DNA from: Agromyces humatus | Lineage (GTDB): Bacteria; Actinomycetota; Actinomycetes; Actinomycetales; Microbacteriaceae | Direction: 5' to 3' | DNA: 64,000 nt | Assembly: GCF_021228295.1 (NCBI RefSeq) | Contig: NZ_JAJQPD010000004.1 | Span: forward strand, 248,001 to 312,000 | Shown here: positions 23,004 to 30,672 of the stretch, in pieces | Layout of the letters: every line of letters starts with the position of its first letter | Numbering within the stretch: position 1 is the stretch's first letter | The notes under the pieces: generated by a model | Databases searched by the model: none | What the model was told of the DNA's origin: nothing | What the model saw: the letters and a program-made list of their open reading frames with translations, nothing else | Position numbers and translations under genes: made by a program

Positions 23004-24044
23004 ATGACGTGGGGCAACATCTTTTCGATTGGCCTGAGCGAGCTGGTGGCTTTCGCCTTCTCGCTGCCGTTCTTTTCGCTGGTGGTGGCCTCGCTGATCG
23101 TTGCGGGCGGGCTTCTCGTGGTTCGTCTGCGCGAAGGGCGGGGTCGAACACCTCGGCCTTCCGCAGCCGACGCGGCTTCGGTGGCGGCGCGGTACCTGCC
23201 TGAGCGCCGTGCGCTCGGTTTCGGCGCGATCGGGGTCGTCGTCGTGTTCGGGATCGAGAACGTCGTCCGGGGATACCTCCTGAACCTCGTCGACATCGTG
23301 GAGTGGTGGCAGTACGCGACCCCGGTGTTCGCGGCGTTCCTCAGCCTCTCCGTGGTGCTGGCCATGATCGCGTTCCGAGGCACCACCCCGCCCGAGCAGC
23401 CGGTCGTGTCGGGCGCACGCCGCTCCTGGACGACCTACGGGTCCCGGATCTCCATGCTCAGCGCCGGCGCGGCGCTGGTCGGGCTGCTCGGCACGACCAT
23501 CGCTGCCGGCCTGGCATCGTCAGCTGATGAAAGGGGGCGGTACATCTATCTCGCGATCCCCGTACCGAATACGGCGATCGACCCGATCCGTCCGTGGTTC
23601 TACGGGTGGGGCTTCGGCGTACCGGTCCTCGTCTGTGTCGCAGCGCTGGCCGTGGTGACGTGGGCGACACTCCGCGGCAACGCGATCAGGCCCTTCATCC
23701 GCCCGGAGACGGTCGGGGCAGAGCAGATCGCGCGCACTGAGGTCGCGTCCGCGGTCCTCCGGATCGCAACCGCAGGCATGCTCCTCGCACTCGCCGGCGC
23801 CTGGCGGTTCATCGCCCGGGCCGGATCCGCGTCCAGTTTGGGGGTCGGGGATGAGTCGGGGGGCCGTACCGAGTACGACCTGGCCTGGCAGTGGGCGGAA
23901 TTCGCCATCGCAGCCGGCTGGCTCGCGCCCGCCATCGAGATCACGGCGTTCGCCCTCCTGATCCTGGTCGCGAGCCGACTCCGTCGCGAGCACACACTCG
24001 AGCGGTCGCCCGAGCGCACACCCGACAGGGAAACCGTGCGATGA
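23004..24044 (+). CDS. Polytopic membrane protein of unknown function, partner of a GntR regulator
   Basis: A 346-residue protein with about seven hydrophobic segments (roughly 13-38, 66-90, 98-122, 145-170, 200-226, 255-276, 305-330), no signal peptide and short loops; the tail is charged (RREHTLERSPERTPDRETVR). ATG 23004 has GGAGA upstream. I do not recognise a family with certainty; membrane proteins beside short YtrA-like GntR regulators are often DUF1648-type or bacteriocin/antibiotic-response proteins. The stop overlaps the start of the GntR gene (ATGA), and a 34-residue peptide gene ends the operon. Confidence 0.65.
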   Translation: MTWGNIFSIGLSELVAFAFSLPFFSLVVASLIVAGGLLVVRLREGRGRTPRPSAADAASVAARYLPERRALGFGAIGVVVVFGIENVVRGYLLNLVDIVEWWQYATPVFAAFLSLSVVLAMIAFRGTTPPEQPVVSGARRSWTTYGSRISMLSAGAALVGLLGTTIAAGLASSADERGRYIYLAIPVPNTAIDPIRPWFYGWGFGVPVLVCVAALAVVTWATLRGNAIRPFIRPETVGAEQIARTEVASAVLRIATAGMLLALAGAWRFIARAGSASSLGVGDESGGRTEYDLAWQWAEFAIAAGWLAPAIEITAFALLILVASRLRREHTLERSPERTPDRETVR

Positions 24045-24466
24045 GCGCTCAACCGATCCTGCCGCCGGACGAGACCAGCCCGGCGCTCGACATCTACCAC
24101 CAGTTCCGCGGCCTCATCGCCTCAGGCCAACTCGGCGCAGGCGAACGGCTCCCGACCGTCCGGCAGACCGCGAGCGACCTCGGCGTTGCCCCCGGCACCG
24201 CGGCGAAGGCGTACAAGCTGCTCGAACGCGACGGGCTCGTCGTCACCCGCACCGCCGCCGGCACCCGAGTCGCCGAGACCGCGGCGATACTCCCCATGCC
24301 CGTGGTACGACGCATCCGCGACCTCATCGCCGCGGCGCAGACGGCCGGCGCCGACCCCGAGGATGTCATCGACGTTCTCCGCATCACCTGGCAACCGCGA
24401 CCACAGCAGGCCGACAACCAGCCAACCGACACCCCATCCGACGCTCGAACGCAACCTCACAGCTGA
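24041..24466 (+). CDS. GntR-family regulator, YtrA subfamily
   Basis: A 141-residue short regulator. The winged helix reads YHQFRGLIASGQLGAGERLPTVRQTASDLGVAPGTAAKAYKLLERDGLVVTRTAAGTRVAE (about 16-76). The C-terminal part (~65 residues) is too short for the large effector domains of other GntR subfamilies, matching YtrA-type proteins, which usually repress an adjacent membrane transport operon. Translationally coupled (ATGA) to the membrane protein gene and followed 29 bases later by the 34-residue peptide gene. Confidence 0.85.
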   Translation: MSAQPILPPDETSPALDIYHQFRGLIASGQLGAGERLPTVRQTASDLGVAPGTAAKAYKLLERDGLVVTRTAAGTRVAETAAILPMPVVRRIRDLIAAAQTAGADPEDVIDVLRITWQPRPQQADNQPTDTPSDARTQPHS

Positions 24467-24495
24467 CCCAAATGACTCGACGAAGGGAACACACC

Positions 24496-24600
24496 ATGAC
24501 CGCAGCGCCCATCGACCCCGCCGGGATCGCACTACCTCCGACCGTGCCGATCGACATCACGGCCTACCTCCCTGATCCCCGCGACGAAGCGACCGCCTAA
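24496..24600 (+). CDS. Conserved 34-residue peptide, paralogue of the peptide at 25996
   Basis: A 34-codon frame with AAGGGAA six bases before the ATG and a TAA stop. The peptide contains IDPAGIALPPT, PIDITAYLPDP and ends RDEATA; it is acidic, proline-rich, lacks cysteine and any hydrophobic export signal. It is 21 of 29 residues identical to the peptide at 25996-26106, and 13 of those 21 shared residues use different synonymous codons, strong evidence that both are translated and selected. It is the last gene of a membrane protein / GntR / peptide operon. No family is known to me; a signal peptide, regulator ligand or modified-peptide precursor are all possible. Confidence 0.75.
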   Translation: MTAAPIDPAGIALPPTVPIDITAYLPDPRDEATA

Positions 24601-24676
24601 GAACGGATTCGGCGACTCAGGCGGTCCGGCGAAGGGCCGCAATCTACAACGGTGCAGCGGCGCCGGTCAGGGTAAG

Positions 24677-24707
24677 GCGCCCGCAAGCCCGACCGACTTG
24701 CGGGCGC
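24677..24707 (+). terminator. Hairpin terminator
   Basis: GCGCCCGCAAG pairs with CTTGCGGGCGC across nine bases, 76 bases after the first peptide gene. It would end the membrane protein-GntR-peptide operon before the second cassette starts at 24835. Confidence 0.7.
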
Positions 24708-24834
24708 TGATCATCGGCCTCGGGGCGTTGCTCCGCCGAACCGCGACGGATATCCCGAGACCTCCACCGATCTGCTGGACGTTTCTTCGCTCTGCGGACA
24801 TGTACCTAGTGAGACCATCAAGCGGGGAGAAGAC

Positions 24835-25440
24835 ATGGAACATGTCAACCTGGACGAGCGTCTATCGGCAGCGGCACCGTCGGTCATGGCCCTCGACCGC
24901 GAATTGGACACTGCACTCGACAGAGTTCTCGAGCAGCGAGTGCGGACCACGCCGCGACGGCATAGACGGACGCTGCTGGTGACCGCGGCAGCGTCCGTGC
25001 TGGTGTTCGGCGGGGCATCCGCCGCACTGGCCAGCCCGTCGTTCCAAGAGTTGCTCAAGGGTATGAGCCTTGATCGCTCCACGGCGCTCGTCGGTGAGTC
25101 AGGTCAGGACTGCGCCACCGGTTGGGTGATCAAGGCAGAGCCAGGAGTCCCAGCTGATGATCCCGTCGTGCTCGAGGCGCAGAAGATTCTGCAGGCGATG
25201 GACATCGACTCCATCCCGATCGACCCCGTCACGTTGCAGGAACAGCGAGAGCTTTCGGACCGGTTCGCAAAGGCAGCGGCCGCCCGAGGCGAAGACCCGG
25301 CAGACCTCACCTGGAACGACCCTGAGCTGAGCGCGCTCCACAGTGCCGTCACATTCGCCGTGTTCGACCGTTTGACGGCCGAAGGGTACGACGCCAGCAG
25401 GATCCACATCGAGGGCGTCGCCGATTGCGTGGCACCGTGA
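24835..25440 (+). CDS. Putative anti-sigma-like membrane protein
   Basis: A 201-residue single-pass protein. The cytoplasmic N-terminus (1-45) contains LDRELDTALDRVLEQRVRTTPRRHRR; the transmembrane helix is about 46-66 (TLLVTAAASVLVFGGASAALA); the outer part has two cysteines (QDCATGW, ADCVAP) likely disulfide-linked. ATG 24835 follows GGGGAGAAG. No zinc anti-sigma motif is seen. The stop overlaps the GTG of the sigma factor gene (GTGA), the basis for the inferred anti-sigma role. Compared with the first sigma operon the order is reversed. Confidence 0.6.
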   Translation: MEHVNLDERLSAAAPSVMALDRELDTALDRVLEQRVRTTPRRHRRTLLVTAAASVLVFGGASAALASPSFQELLKGMSLDRSTALVGESGQDCATGWVIKAEPGVPADDPVVLEAQKILQAMDIDSIPIDPVTLQEQRELSDRFAKAAAARGEDPADLTWNDPELSALHSAVTFAVFDRLTAEGYDASRIHIEGVADCVAP

Positions 25441-25979
25441 ACGACGCCCAGGCACGTTCACACTACGAATCGGCCGTCCGAAGCAACATGAGAGATCTGC
25501 TCGCCTACCTTGAGCGGCGAGTCGAGGTCAGGGCCGATGCCGCCGAGTATCTCAACTATGCGCTCCTCGCGGCGTGGAGGAAGCGCCGGCACATTCCCGT
25601 GGGCTACGAACGGCCGTGGCTGTTCGTCTTCGCACGGAACACGCTCCTCAACGCCCGGAGGACCGCCCGACGACGTAGCGCGCCAACGGATCAGCTACGA
25701 AACGTCCTCGCCCGCGACAGCGGCCACGAGAGCCTCTCCACCCCAGAGATCGTCGAGATCCGCACCGCTGTGGCCCTACTGCCCGATGAGCTGCGCGAAC
25801 TCGTCGAGCTCGTGCATTGGGAGGGGCTGACGATCGTCGACAGCGCGCGCGTGCTCGGCGTGCATCCTTCGACGGCTCGTTCACGGTACGCCAGCGCGAA
25901 GCAACTGCTCCGTCGTCAGCTCGGCGACGAGGAGGAACCGACGACAGCCGTCACAGCCCTCATCGCAATGAGCGCTTGA
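25437..25979 (+). CDS. ECF-type RNA polymerase sigma factor
   Basis: A 180-residue sigma-70-family protein. Region 2 includes LLAYLERRVEVRADAAEYLNYALLAAWRKRRHIP and RPWLFVFARNTLLNARRTARRRS; region 4 includes LPDELRELVELVHWEGLTIVDSARVLGVHPSTARSRYASAKQLLRRQL (about 117-165), a helix-turn-helix. It starts at GTG 25437, overlapping the preceding stop, so it is co-translated with the anti-sigma-like protein. The second small conserved peptide gene follows after 16 bases with its own strong ribosome-binding site. Confidence 0.85.
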   Translation: MNDAQARSHYESAVRSNMRDLLAYLERRVEVRADAAEYLNYALLAAWRKRRHIPVGYERPWLFVFARNTLLNARRTARRRSAPTDQLRNVLARDSGHESLSTPEIVEIRTAVALLPDELRELVELVHWEGLTIVDSARVLGVHPSTARSRYASAKQLLRRQLGDEEEPTTAVTALIAMSA

Positions 25980-25995
25980 ACCCGAGGAGGATGAG

Positions 25996-26106
25996 ATGAA
26001 TCAACCACCCATGCGGATCGACCCCGCAAGCATCGAACTCCCACCAACACAACCCATCGACATCACCGCGTTCCTTCCGGACCCGGCCGACGAGACGCCT
26101 GGGTAG
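25996..26106 (+). CDS. Conserved 36-residue peptide, paralogue of the peptide at 24496
   Basis: A 36-codon frame from ATG 25996 with AGGAGG five bases upstream, an almost ideal Shine-Dalgarno. It contains IDPASIELPPT, PIDITAFLPDP and ends ADETPG. Against the 24496 peptide, differences in conserved positions are largely synonymous, and Y/F is swapped conservatively. No export signal, no cysteine, net acidic. Last gene of an anti-sigma / sigma / peptide operon, mirroring the membrane protein / GntR / peptide operon 1.5 kb upstream. An ATG at 25991 yields only two codons and was rejected. Confidence 0.78.
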   Translation: MNQPPMRIDPASIELPPTQPIDITAFLPDPADETPG

Positions 26107-26192
26107 CGCGGTGTCCCGCCGAGGGATCCTCGACAGGGCTGGAACGCTACGCCTCCTCGCGCGGTCGAAGGAAGAGAGCTAACCTGACGCGC

Positions 26193-26717
26193 ATGGCCCG
26201 GGTAGCCTCGCCTGCACGCGCGTGGATGGGGACGATCGCCTTCCTCTTCCTCGCTCCCGGCATCGTCGCCGGCCTCCTCCCCTGGCTCATCTCCGGCTGG
26301 CAGCAGCACGACTGGAGCGGTGCTGCCTGGATCGTCGTGCCGATCGCCTGGATCGCGATCGCGACTGGAGTGGTCTTCCTCCTGCACGCGTTCGCGCTGT
26401 TCGCCCAGCACCGCGGAACACCCGCTCCGGTCGCCCCGACTGAGACGCTCGTCGTCACGGGGGTCTACCGCTTCGTGCGGAACCCGATGTATCTCGCGGT
26501 GCTCGCGATCATCCTCGGCCAGGCGCTGCTGTTCGGCAATTGGTGGCTCGTGCTCTACGCCGGGATCGCCCTCGCCGCTGTCGTCACGTTCGTGAAGGGA
26601 TACGAGGAGCCGACCCTGTTCCGCACCTTTGGCGAGCAGTACCTCGACTACCGGCGCAACGTGCCCGGGTGGTGGCCGCGGCTCACGCCGTGGCGCGAGG
26701 GTAGGCCGGATAGTTGA
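26193..26717 (+). CDS. ICMT-like isoprenylcysteine carboxyl methyltransferase family protein
   Basis: A 174-residue membrane protein with four predicted helices. The C-terminal signature GVYRFVRNPMYLAVLAIILGQAL...EEPTLFRTFGEQYLDYRRNVPGWWPR is characteristic of the ICMT/PEMT methyltransferase superfamily: the RNPMY and EEP...Y motifs bind S-adenosylmethionine. Bacterial members methylate unknown, probably lipophilic, substrates. No ribosome-binding site is obvious near ATG 26193 (GGAAGAGAG lies ~18 bases upstream). It stands alone upstream of the drug exporter promoter. Confidence 0.82.
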   Translation: MARVASPARAWMGTIAFLFLAPGIVAGLLPWLISGWQQHDWSGAAWIVVPIAWIAIATGVVFLLHAFALFAQHRGTPAPVAPTETLVVTGVYRFVRNPMYLAVLAIILGQALLFGNWWLVLYAGIALAAVVTFVKGYEEPTLFRTFGEQYLDYRRNVPGWWPRLTPWREGRPDS

Positions 26718-26730
26718 CCGACGGCAATAG

Positions 26731-26759
26731 TTGACATCGATCATCTAATTCTCTAGAGT
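26731..26759 (+). promoter_or_regulatory. Promoter of the DHA2 exporter-marR operon
   Basis: TTGACA (26731-26736) and TAGAGT (26754-26759) are separated by 17 bases, one of the best promoter matches in the window. The -10 box is followed by the inverted repeat AGTTGA/TCAACT. Confidence 0.7.
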
Positions 26760-26774
26760 TGATCGAAGTCAACT
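26757..26774. promoter_or_regulatory. Putative MarR operator
   Basis: AGTTGA-TCGAAG-TCAACT is an inverted repeat overlapping the -10 box and start site of the exporter promoter. Two further TAGTTGAC half-sites occur at 26711-26718 and 26728-26735, the second overlapping the -35 box. Repression by the co-transcribed MarR protein is the natural inference. Confidence 0.65.
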
Positions 26775-26795
26775 ACTTTCTGGAGTCCTCACCGA

Positions 26796-28517
26796 ATGTC
26801 ACGTACCTCCTCGGCGCCCGACGCCGGCGCACTCACCGAGGGCGGCATGACGCATCGCCAGGTGCTCGCCGCCCTTTCGGGCCTCCTGCTCGGCATGTTC
26901 GTGTCGATGATCGCGTCGACCGTGGTCGGCACGTCACTGCCGCTCATCATCGCCGACCTCGACGGCGACCAGAGCGCCTTCACGTGGGTCGTCACCGCGA
27001 CCCTGCTCGCCACGACCGTCTCGACCCCGATCTGGGGAAAGCTGGCCGACCTCTTCAACCGCAAGCTGCTGCTGCAGCTCGCCCTCGTCATCTTCGTCGC
27101 GTCATCGGCGATCGCGGGCTTCGCACAAGACCCGGCCATGCTCATCACGATGCGCGTGTTCCAGGGCCTCGGCGCGGGCGGGCTCGCCGCACTCAGCCAG
27201 ATCGTCATGGCCGACATCCTCAGCCCGCGTGAGCGCGGCCGCTACGCCGGCCTCTTCGGCGCGGTCATGGCCGTCGCCACGATCGGCGGCCCGCTGCTCG
27301 GCGGCGTCATCACCGACACGCTCGGGTGGCGCTGGAACTTCTTCGTCGGCCTGCCGATCGCGATCGTCGCCCTCGTGCTGCTGCAACGCACCCTGCACCT
27401 GCCGAAGCTCCCGAAGAAGAAGGTGTCGATCGACTACCTCGGCATCATCCTCATCTCGGCCGGCATCTCGCTGCTCCTCATCTGGGTCTCGCTCGGCGGC
27501 AGCCAGTTCGAGTGGAACTCGCTCGAGTCGTGGCTCATGATCGGCGGCGCCGTGGCGTTGCTCGCGATCGCCGTCGTCGTCGAACTGCGGTCGAAGGAAC
27601 CCCTCATCCCCCTCGGGCTCTTCACGAACCGCACCTTCACGCTCTCGGTCGTCGCGAGCCTGAGCGTCGGCGTCGCGATGTTCGGCACCGCGGTGTTCCT
27701 CAGCCAGTACATGCAGCTCGCGCGAGGCGCGACCCCCACCGAGTCGGGGCTGCTCACCATCCCGATGATGGCGGGCGTGCTCATCTCGTCGACCATCGTG
27801 GGCGGGCTCATCTCGCGCCGCGGCAAGTGGAAGGCGTACGTCATCATCGGCGCCGTGCTCGCGGTCGTGGGCACGCTGCTGCTCAGCAGGCTCGAGTACG
27901 ACACCGACTTCACCTACGTCGGTTTCTCGATGTTCGTGCTCGGCGCCGGCATCGGCATGGTCATGCAGAACCTCGTGCTCGTCGTGCAGAACACGAGCGA
28001 AGTGAAGAACCTCGGCGTCGCCACGAGCGCCGTCACGTTCTTCCGCAGCCTCGGCGGCACCGCGGGCGTGGCGGTCATGGGCTCCATCCTCGGAACGGTC
28101 GTCGCCGACCAGATCAAGAGCGGCATCCAGGGCCTCGAGCCCGAGCAGCAGGCGGTGGCCGCGCAGACGCTCGGCGGCGGCAGTATTCCACACGTCGCCG
28201 AGCTGCCCGACTTCCTGCGCATCGTCGTCGAGTCGGCCTACGGGCTCGGCGTGGGCAGCGTGTTCCTCGCGGCGCTGCCGCTCACCGTGATCACGCTTAT
28301 CGCCGTGATCTTCCTACCCAACGTACAGCTCGGCACCCTCACCGCGGTGCAGCGTGCGAAGCAGGAGGCGGCCGACGACGCGCCCGACTCGCTCGAGGCC
28401 GAGCTCGAGCACGTCGGCGAAGAGTTGCTCGAGGTGTCCGAGGCATCGGTCGGGGTGCCCGTCACCGCATCGACTGCCGTGGTCGACGCGGCCCCGCGCG
28501 GGAACGGCCGAGCATAA
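26796..28517 (+). CDS. DHA2-family MFS multidrug exporter (EmrB/QacA type)
   Basis: A 573-residue transporter with 14 predicted helices. Marker sequences are STVVGTSLPLIIADLDGDQSAFTWVVTATLLATTVSTPIWGKLADLFNRK (helices 1-2 and the MFS loop GKLADLFNRK) and RVFQGLGAGGLAALSQIVMADILSPRERGRYAGLFGAV. The hydrophilic tail (~520-573) is acidic. Such proteins use the proton gradient to expel drugs or toxic metabolites. The stop is one base before the marR start, so the two are co-transcribed; the strong promoter with an overlapping palindrome suggests tight inducible repression. Confidence 0.92.
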   Translation: MSRTSSAPDAGALTEGGMTHRQVLAALSGLLLGMFVSMIASTVVGTSLPLIIADLDGDQSAFTWVVTATLLATTVSTPIWGKLADLFNRKLLLQLALVIFVASSAIAGFAQDPAMLITMRVFQGLGAGGLAALSQIVMADILSPRERGRYAGLFGAVMAVATIGGPLLGGVITDTLGWRWNFFVGLPIAIVALVLLQRTLHLPKLPKKKVSIDYLGIILISAGISLLLIWVSLGGSQFEWNSLESWLMIGGAVALLAIAVVVELRSKEPLIPLGLFTNRTFTLSVVASLSVGVAMFGTAVFLSQYMQLARGATPTESGLLTIPMMAGVLISSTIVGGLISRRGKWKAYVIIGAVLAVVGTLLLSRLEYDTDFTYVGFSMFVLGAGIGMVMQNLVLVVQNTSEVKNLGVATSAVTFFRSLGGTAGVAVMGSILGTVVADQIKSGIQGLEPEQQAVAAQTLGGGSIPHVAELPDFLRIVVESAYGLGVGSVFLAALPLTVITLIAVIFLPNVQLGTLTAVQRAKQEAADDAPDSLEAELEHVGEELLEVSEASVGVPVTASTAVVDAAPRGNGRA

Positions 28518-28518
28518 G

Positions 28519-28962
28519 ATGTCGCCTGTGACCACCGACCCCGACCTCGAAGCGTCGATCGCGGCCGTCGAAGAGGAGTTCGGCCGCCTCTTCCACCGGG
28601 CGCGCACGATATGGCGGATCTCCGCGGCACAGGTGCACCCCGACCTGCAGCCCACGGGCTACAAGGTCGTCGCGACGCTCGTGTCGAGAGGGCCCGCGCA
28701 CGCGGGCTCCCTCGCCGAAGAGCTGCAGATCGACAAGAGCCTGCTGAGCCGTCAGCTGCGCCAGCTCGAGGAGCTCGGGCTCACCGAATCCCGGGTCGAC
28801 GAGCACGACGCCCGCTCGCGGGTGATCGCCGCCACGCCCCTCGCGATCGAGCAGGTCGGCAGGGTGAAGGCGGCGAACCAGGCCCAGATGCGAGAGCGCC
28901 TGCGGGAGTGGGAGCCGGGCGAGATCGAGCTGTTCGCCGAGCTGCTCGGCCGTCTGCTCTGA
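28519..28962 (+). CDS. MarR-family transcriptional regulator
   Basis: A 147-residue regulator. The winged helix is SLAEELQIDKSLLSRQLRQLEELGLTESRVDEHDARSRVIAATP (about 57-101), including the D-x-R wing motif DEHDARS; flanking helices form the dimer interface. ATG 28519 is one base after the exporter stop; GTG 28528 is also in frame. It probably represses the exporter operon through the AGTTGA/TCAACT site until an exported compound binds. Confidence 0.88.
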   Translation: MSPVTTDPDLEASIAAVEEEFGRLFHRARTIWRISAAQVHPDLQPTGYKVVATLVSRGPAHAGSLAEELQIDKSLLSRQLRQLEELGLTESRVDEHDARSRVIAATPLAIEQVGRVKAANQAQMRERLREWEPGEIELFAELLGRLL

Positions 28963-28973
28963 GCCGACGGGTC

Positions 28974-29052
28974 TCGAGACGCTCGCTGCGCTCGCTCCTC
29001 GACCAACGGGGAGAGAGCGCTCGCTCCTCGACCAACGGGGAGAGCGCGCTCG
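28974..29052. repeat. Dispersed palindrome-type repeat with internal 29-bp tandem duplication
   Basis: The gap between marR and the convergent histidine kinase contains GGTCTCGAGACGCTCGCTGC, then a 29-base unit (CTCGCTCCTCGACCAACGGG plus GAGAG...) twice in tandem at 28991-29019 and 29020-29048. The TCTCGA...CTCGACC pattern is shared with the element at 58102-58171, so this belongs to one dispersed family. Confidence 0.7.
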
Positions 29053-30672
29053 CTACGCGACCGACGGCTTCGACAACGGCAGTTCGACGGTGAACACCGT
29101 CGAGCGCGGCGTGCTCGAAACCCCGACCGAGCCGTGGTGCGCCTCGACCACGCCCTTGACGATCGCGAGCCCGAGGCCCGTGCTGCCCGCCAGACGCGAG
29201 CGCGACGAGTCACCGCGTGCGAACCGCTCGAACAGCGACCCCACGAGCTCCTCGGGAATGCCGGGCCCGTCGTCGGTGACCGTGAGCACGACGTCGTCGC
29301 CCTCTCGTTCGAGCGCGGCGACGACGCTCGTGCCGTCGGGCGTGTGCACCCGGGCGTTCGCCAGCAGGTTCGTGACGACCTGTCGAAGCCTCGGCTCATC
29401 GCCCGTGACGACGGTCGCGCCATCGGGCAGGCGCACCTCCCAGTCGTGGCCGGGTCCGGCCGCCTGCGCATCGCCGATGGCCTCCACGAGCACCCGGCCC
29501 AGATCGACGGGCTGGGCGGCGAGTTCTCGGCCCTCGTCGAGTCGTGCGAGCAGCAGCAGGTCCTCGACGAGCTCGGTCATGCGCACCGACTCGGACTCGA
29601 TACGGCCGATCGCGTGCATCACGTCGGGTGGCAGCTCACCGCCGTGCATGCGCGTGAGCTCGGCGTAACCGCGAATCGCCGCGAGCGGGGTGCGCAGTTC
29701 GTGCGAGGCGTCGGCGACGAAGCGGCGCACCTTCTGCTCACTCTGCTCGCGGGCCGAGAGCGCGGACGCCACGTGGCCGAGCATGCGGTTGAACGCGGCC
29801 CCCAGCCGACCGACCTCGGTCACGCCGTCGGCCTCGGCCACCCGCTCGGTGAGGTCGACATCGCCCCGATCGAGCGGGAGCTCTGAGACCGCCTGCGCCG
29901 TCGCCGTCACGCGGGCGAGCGGAGCGAGCGCCCGGCCGACGACGAGCCAACCGACGAGGAGCGCGAGAACGAGCCCGGTCGCCGCGACGATCGCGACGGT
30001 CCATGCGAGTTGCATGGACTGGGCGTTGACGTCGGCGAGGGGCAGTGCCAGCACGCTGCGCACCTGAGGCTGGATCTCCACGGCGAGCGCTCGATAGTCG
30101 CCGAGCGAACCGGCCGAGACCGTGCGCGGCTCGCCGTCGGTCGGCACCCTCGTGAGCGCCTCCATCGCACTGTCGTCGGGCTGAAGCAGGTCGCCGGTCT
30201 CGGAGATGTACGCTCCGCCGACCGCATCGCCTGCGACGATCACGCCGAGCGTGCCGACCGGTTGGCCCGGCACACTCAGGAACTCGAAGACGCTCGCCCG
30301 TGGATCGGTGGGGAAGTCCGGCGGGGTCGCCTCGGTCGCCCGCGAGGCGGTCGCGCGCAGGCTGGCATCGAGACGCTCGACCGAGGTGGAGTGGAACACG
30401 AGCACGGTCGCGACGCCGATGACGGCGCTCACGGCCACGAGGAGCGCCGCGACGATGACGAGGAGCCGCTGCCGCAGAGTCCACGGGCGACGCCTCGACG
30501 GGGCATCCGTCGCCTCGGTGTCATCGTCGTCATCGGTGGAGTAGACGGCGTCCACTCCCAGCGGCTCGTCGTCGAGACCCTTGGCCGTGCCGCCGGCGGC
30601 GACCACGGCGACCGACGCTGTGTGCGCCTCGCGCGACGCCGCGGCGTGACCCGGATCGCCCGGGCGGGTCAT
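29053..30672 (-). CDS. Sensor histidine kinase of an OmpR-type two-component system
   Basis: A 539-residue kinase. A ~68-residue acidic, disordered cytoplasmic N-terminus precedes TM1 (about 69-93), an extracytoplasmic sensor domain (94-221), TM2 (222-246) and a HAMP linker. The phosphoacceptor H box is FVADASHELRTPLAAIRGY (His324); the ATPase domain has N box NLLANARVHTPDG and G boxes VTDDGPGIP and STGLGLAIV. Its ATG overlaps the stop of the response regulator (ATGA), so the two are co-translated. The signal is unknown; the layout resembles TrcS/MprB-type actinobacterial kinases. Confidence 0.93.
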   Translation of the reverse strand: MTRPGDPGHAAASREAHTASVAVVAAGGTAKGLDDEPLGVDAVYSTDDDDDTEATDAPSRRRPWTLRQRLLVIVAALLVAVSAVIGVATVLVFHSTSVERLDASLRATASRATEATPPDFPTDPRASVFEFLSVPGQPVGTLGVIVAGDAVGGAYISETGDLLQPDDSAMEALTRVPTDGEPRTVSAGSLGDYRALAVEIQPQVRSVLALPLADVNAQSMQLAWTVAIVAATGLVLALLVGWLVVGRALAPLARVTATAQAVSELPLDRGDVDLTERVAEADGVTEVGRLGAAFNRMLGHVASALSAREQSEQKVRRFVADASHELRTPLAAIRGYAELTRMHGGELPPDVMHAIGRIESESVRMTELVEDLLLLARLDEGRELAAQPVDLGRVLVEAIGDAQAAGPGHDWEVRLPDGATVVTGDEPRLRQVVTNLLANARVHTPDGTSVVAALEREGDDVVLTVTDDGPGIPEELVGSLFERFARGDSSRSRLAGSTGLGLAIVKGVVEAHHGSVGVSSTPRSTVFTVELPLSKPSVA

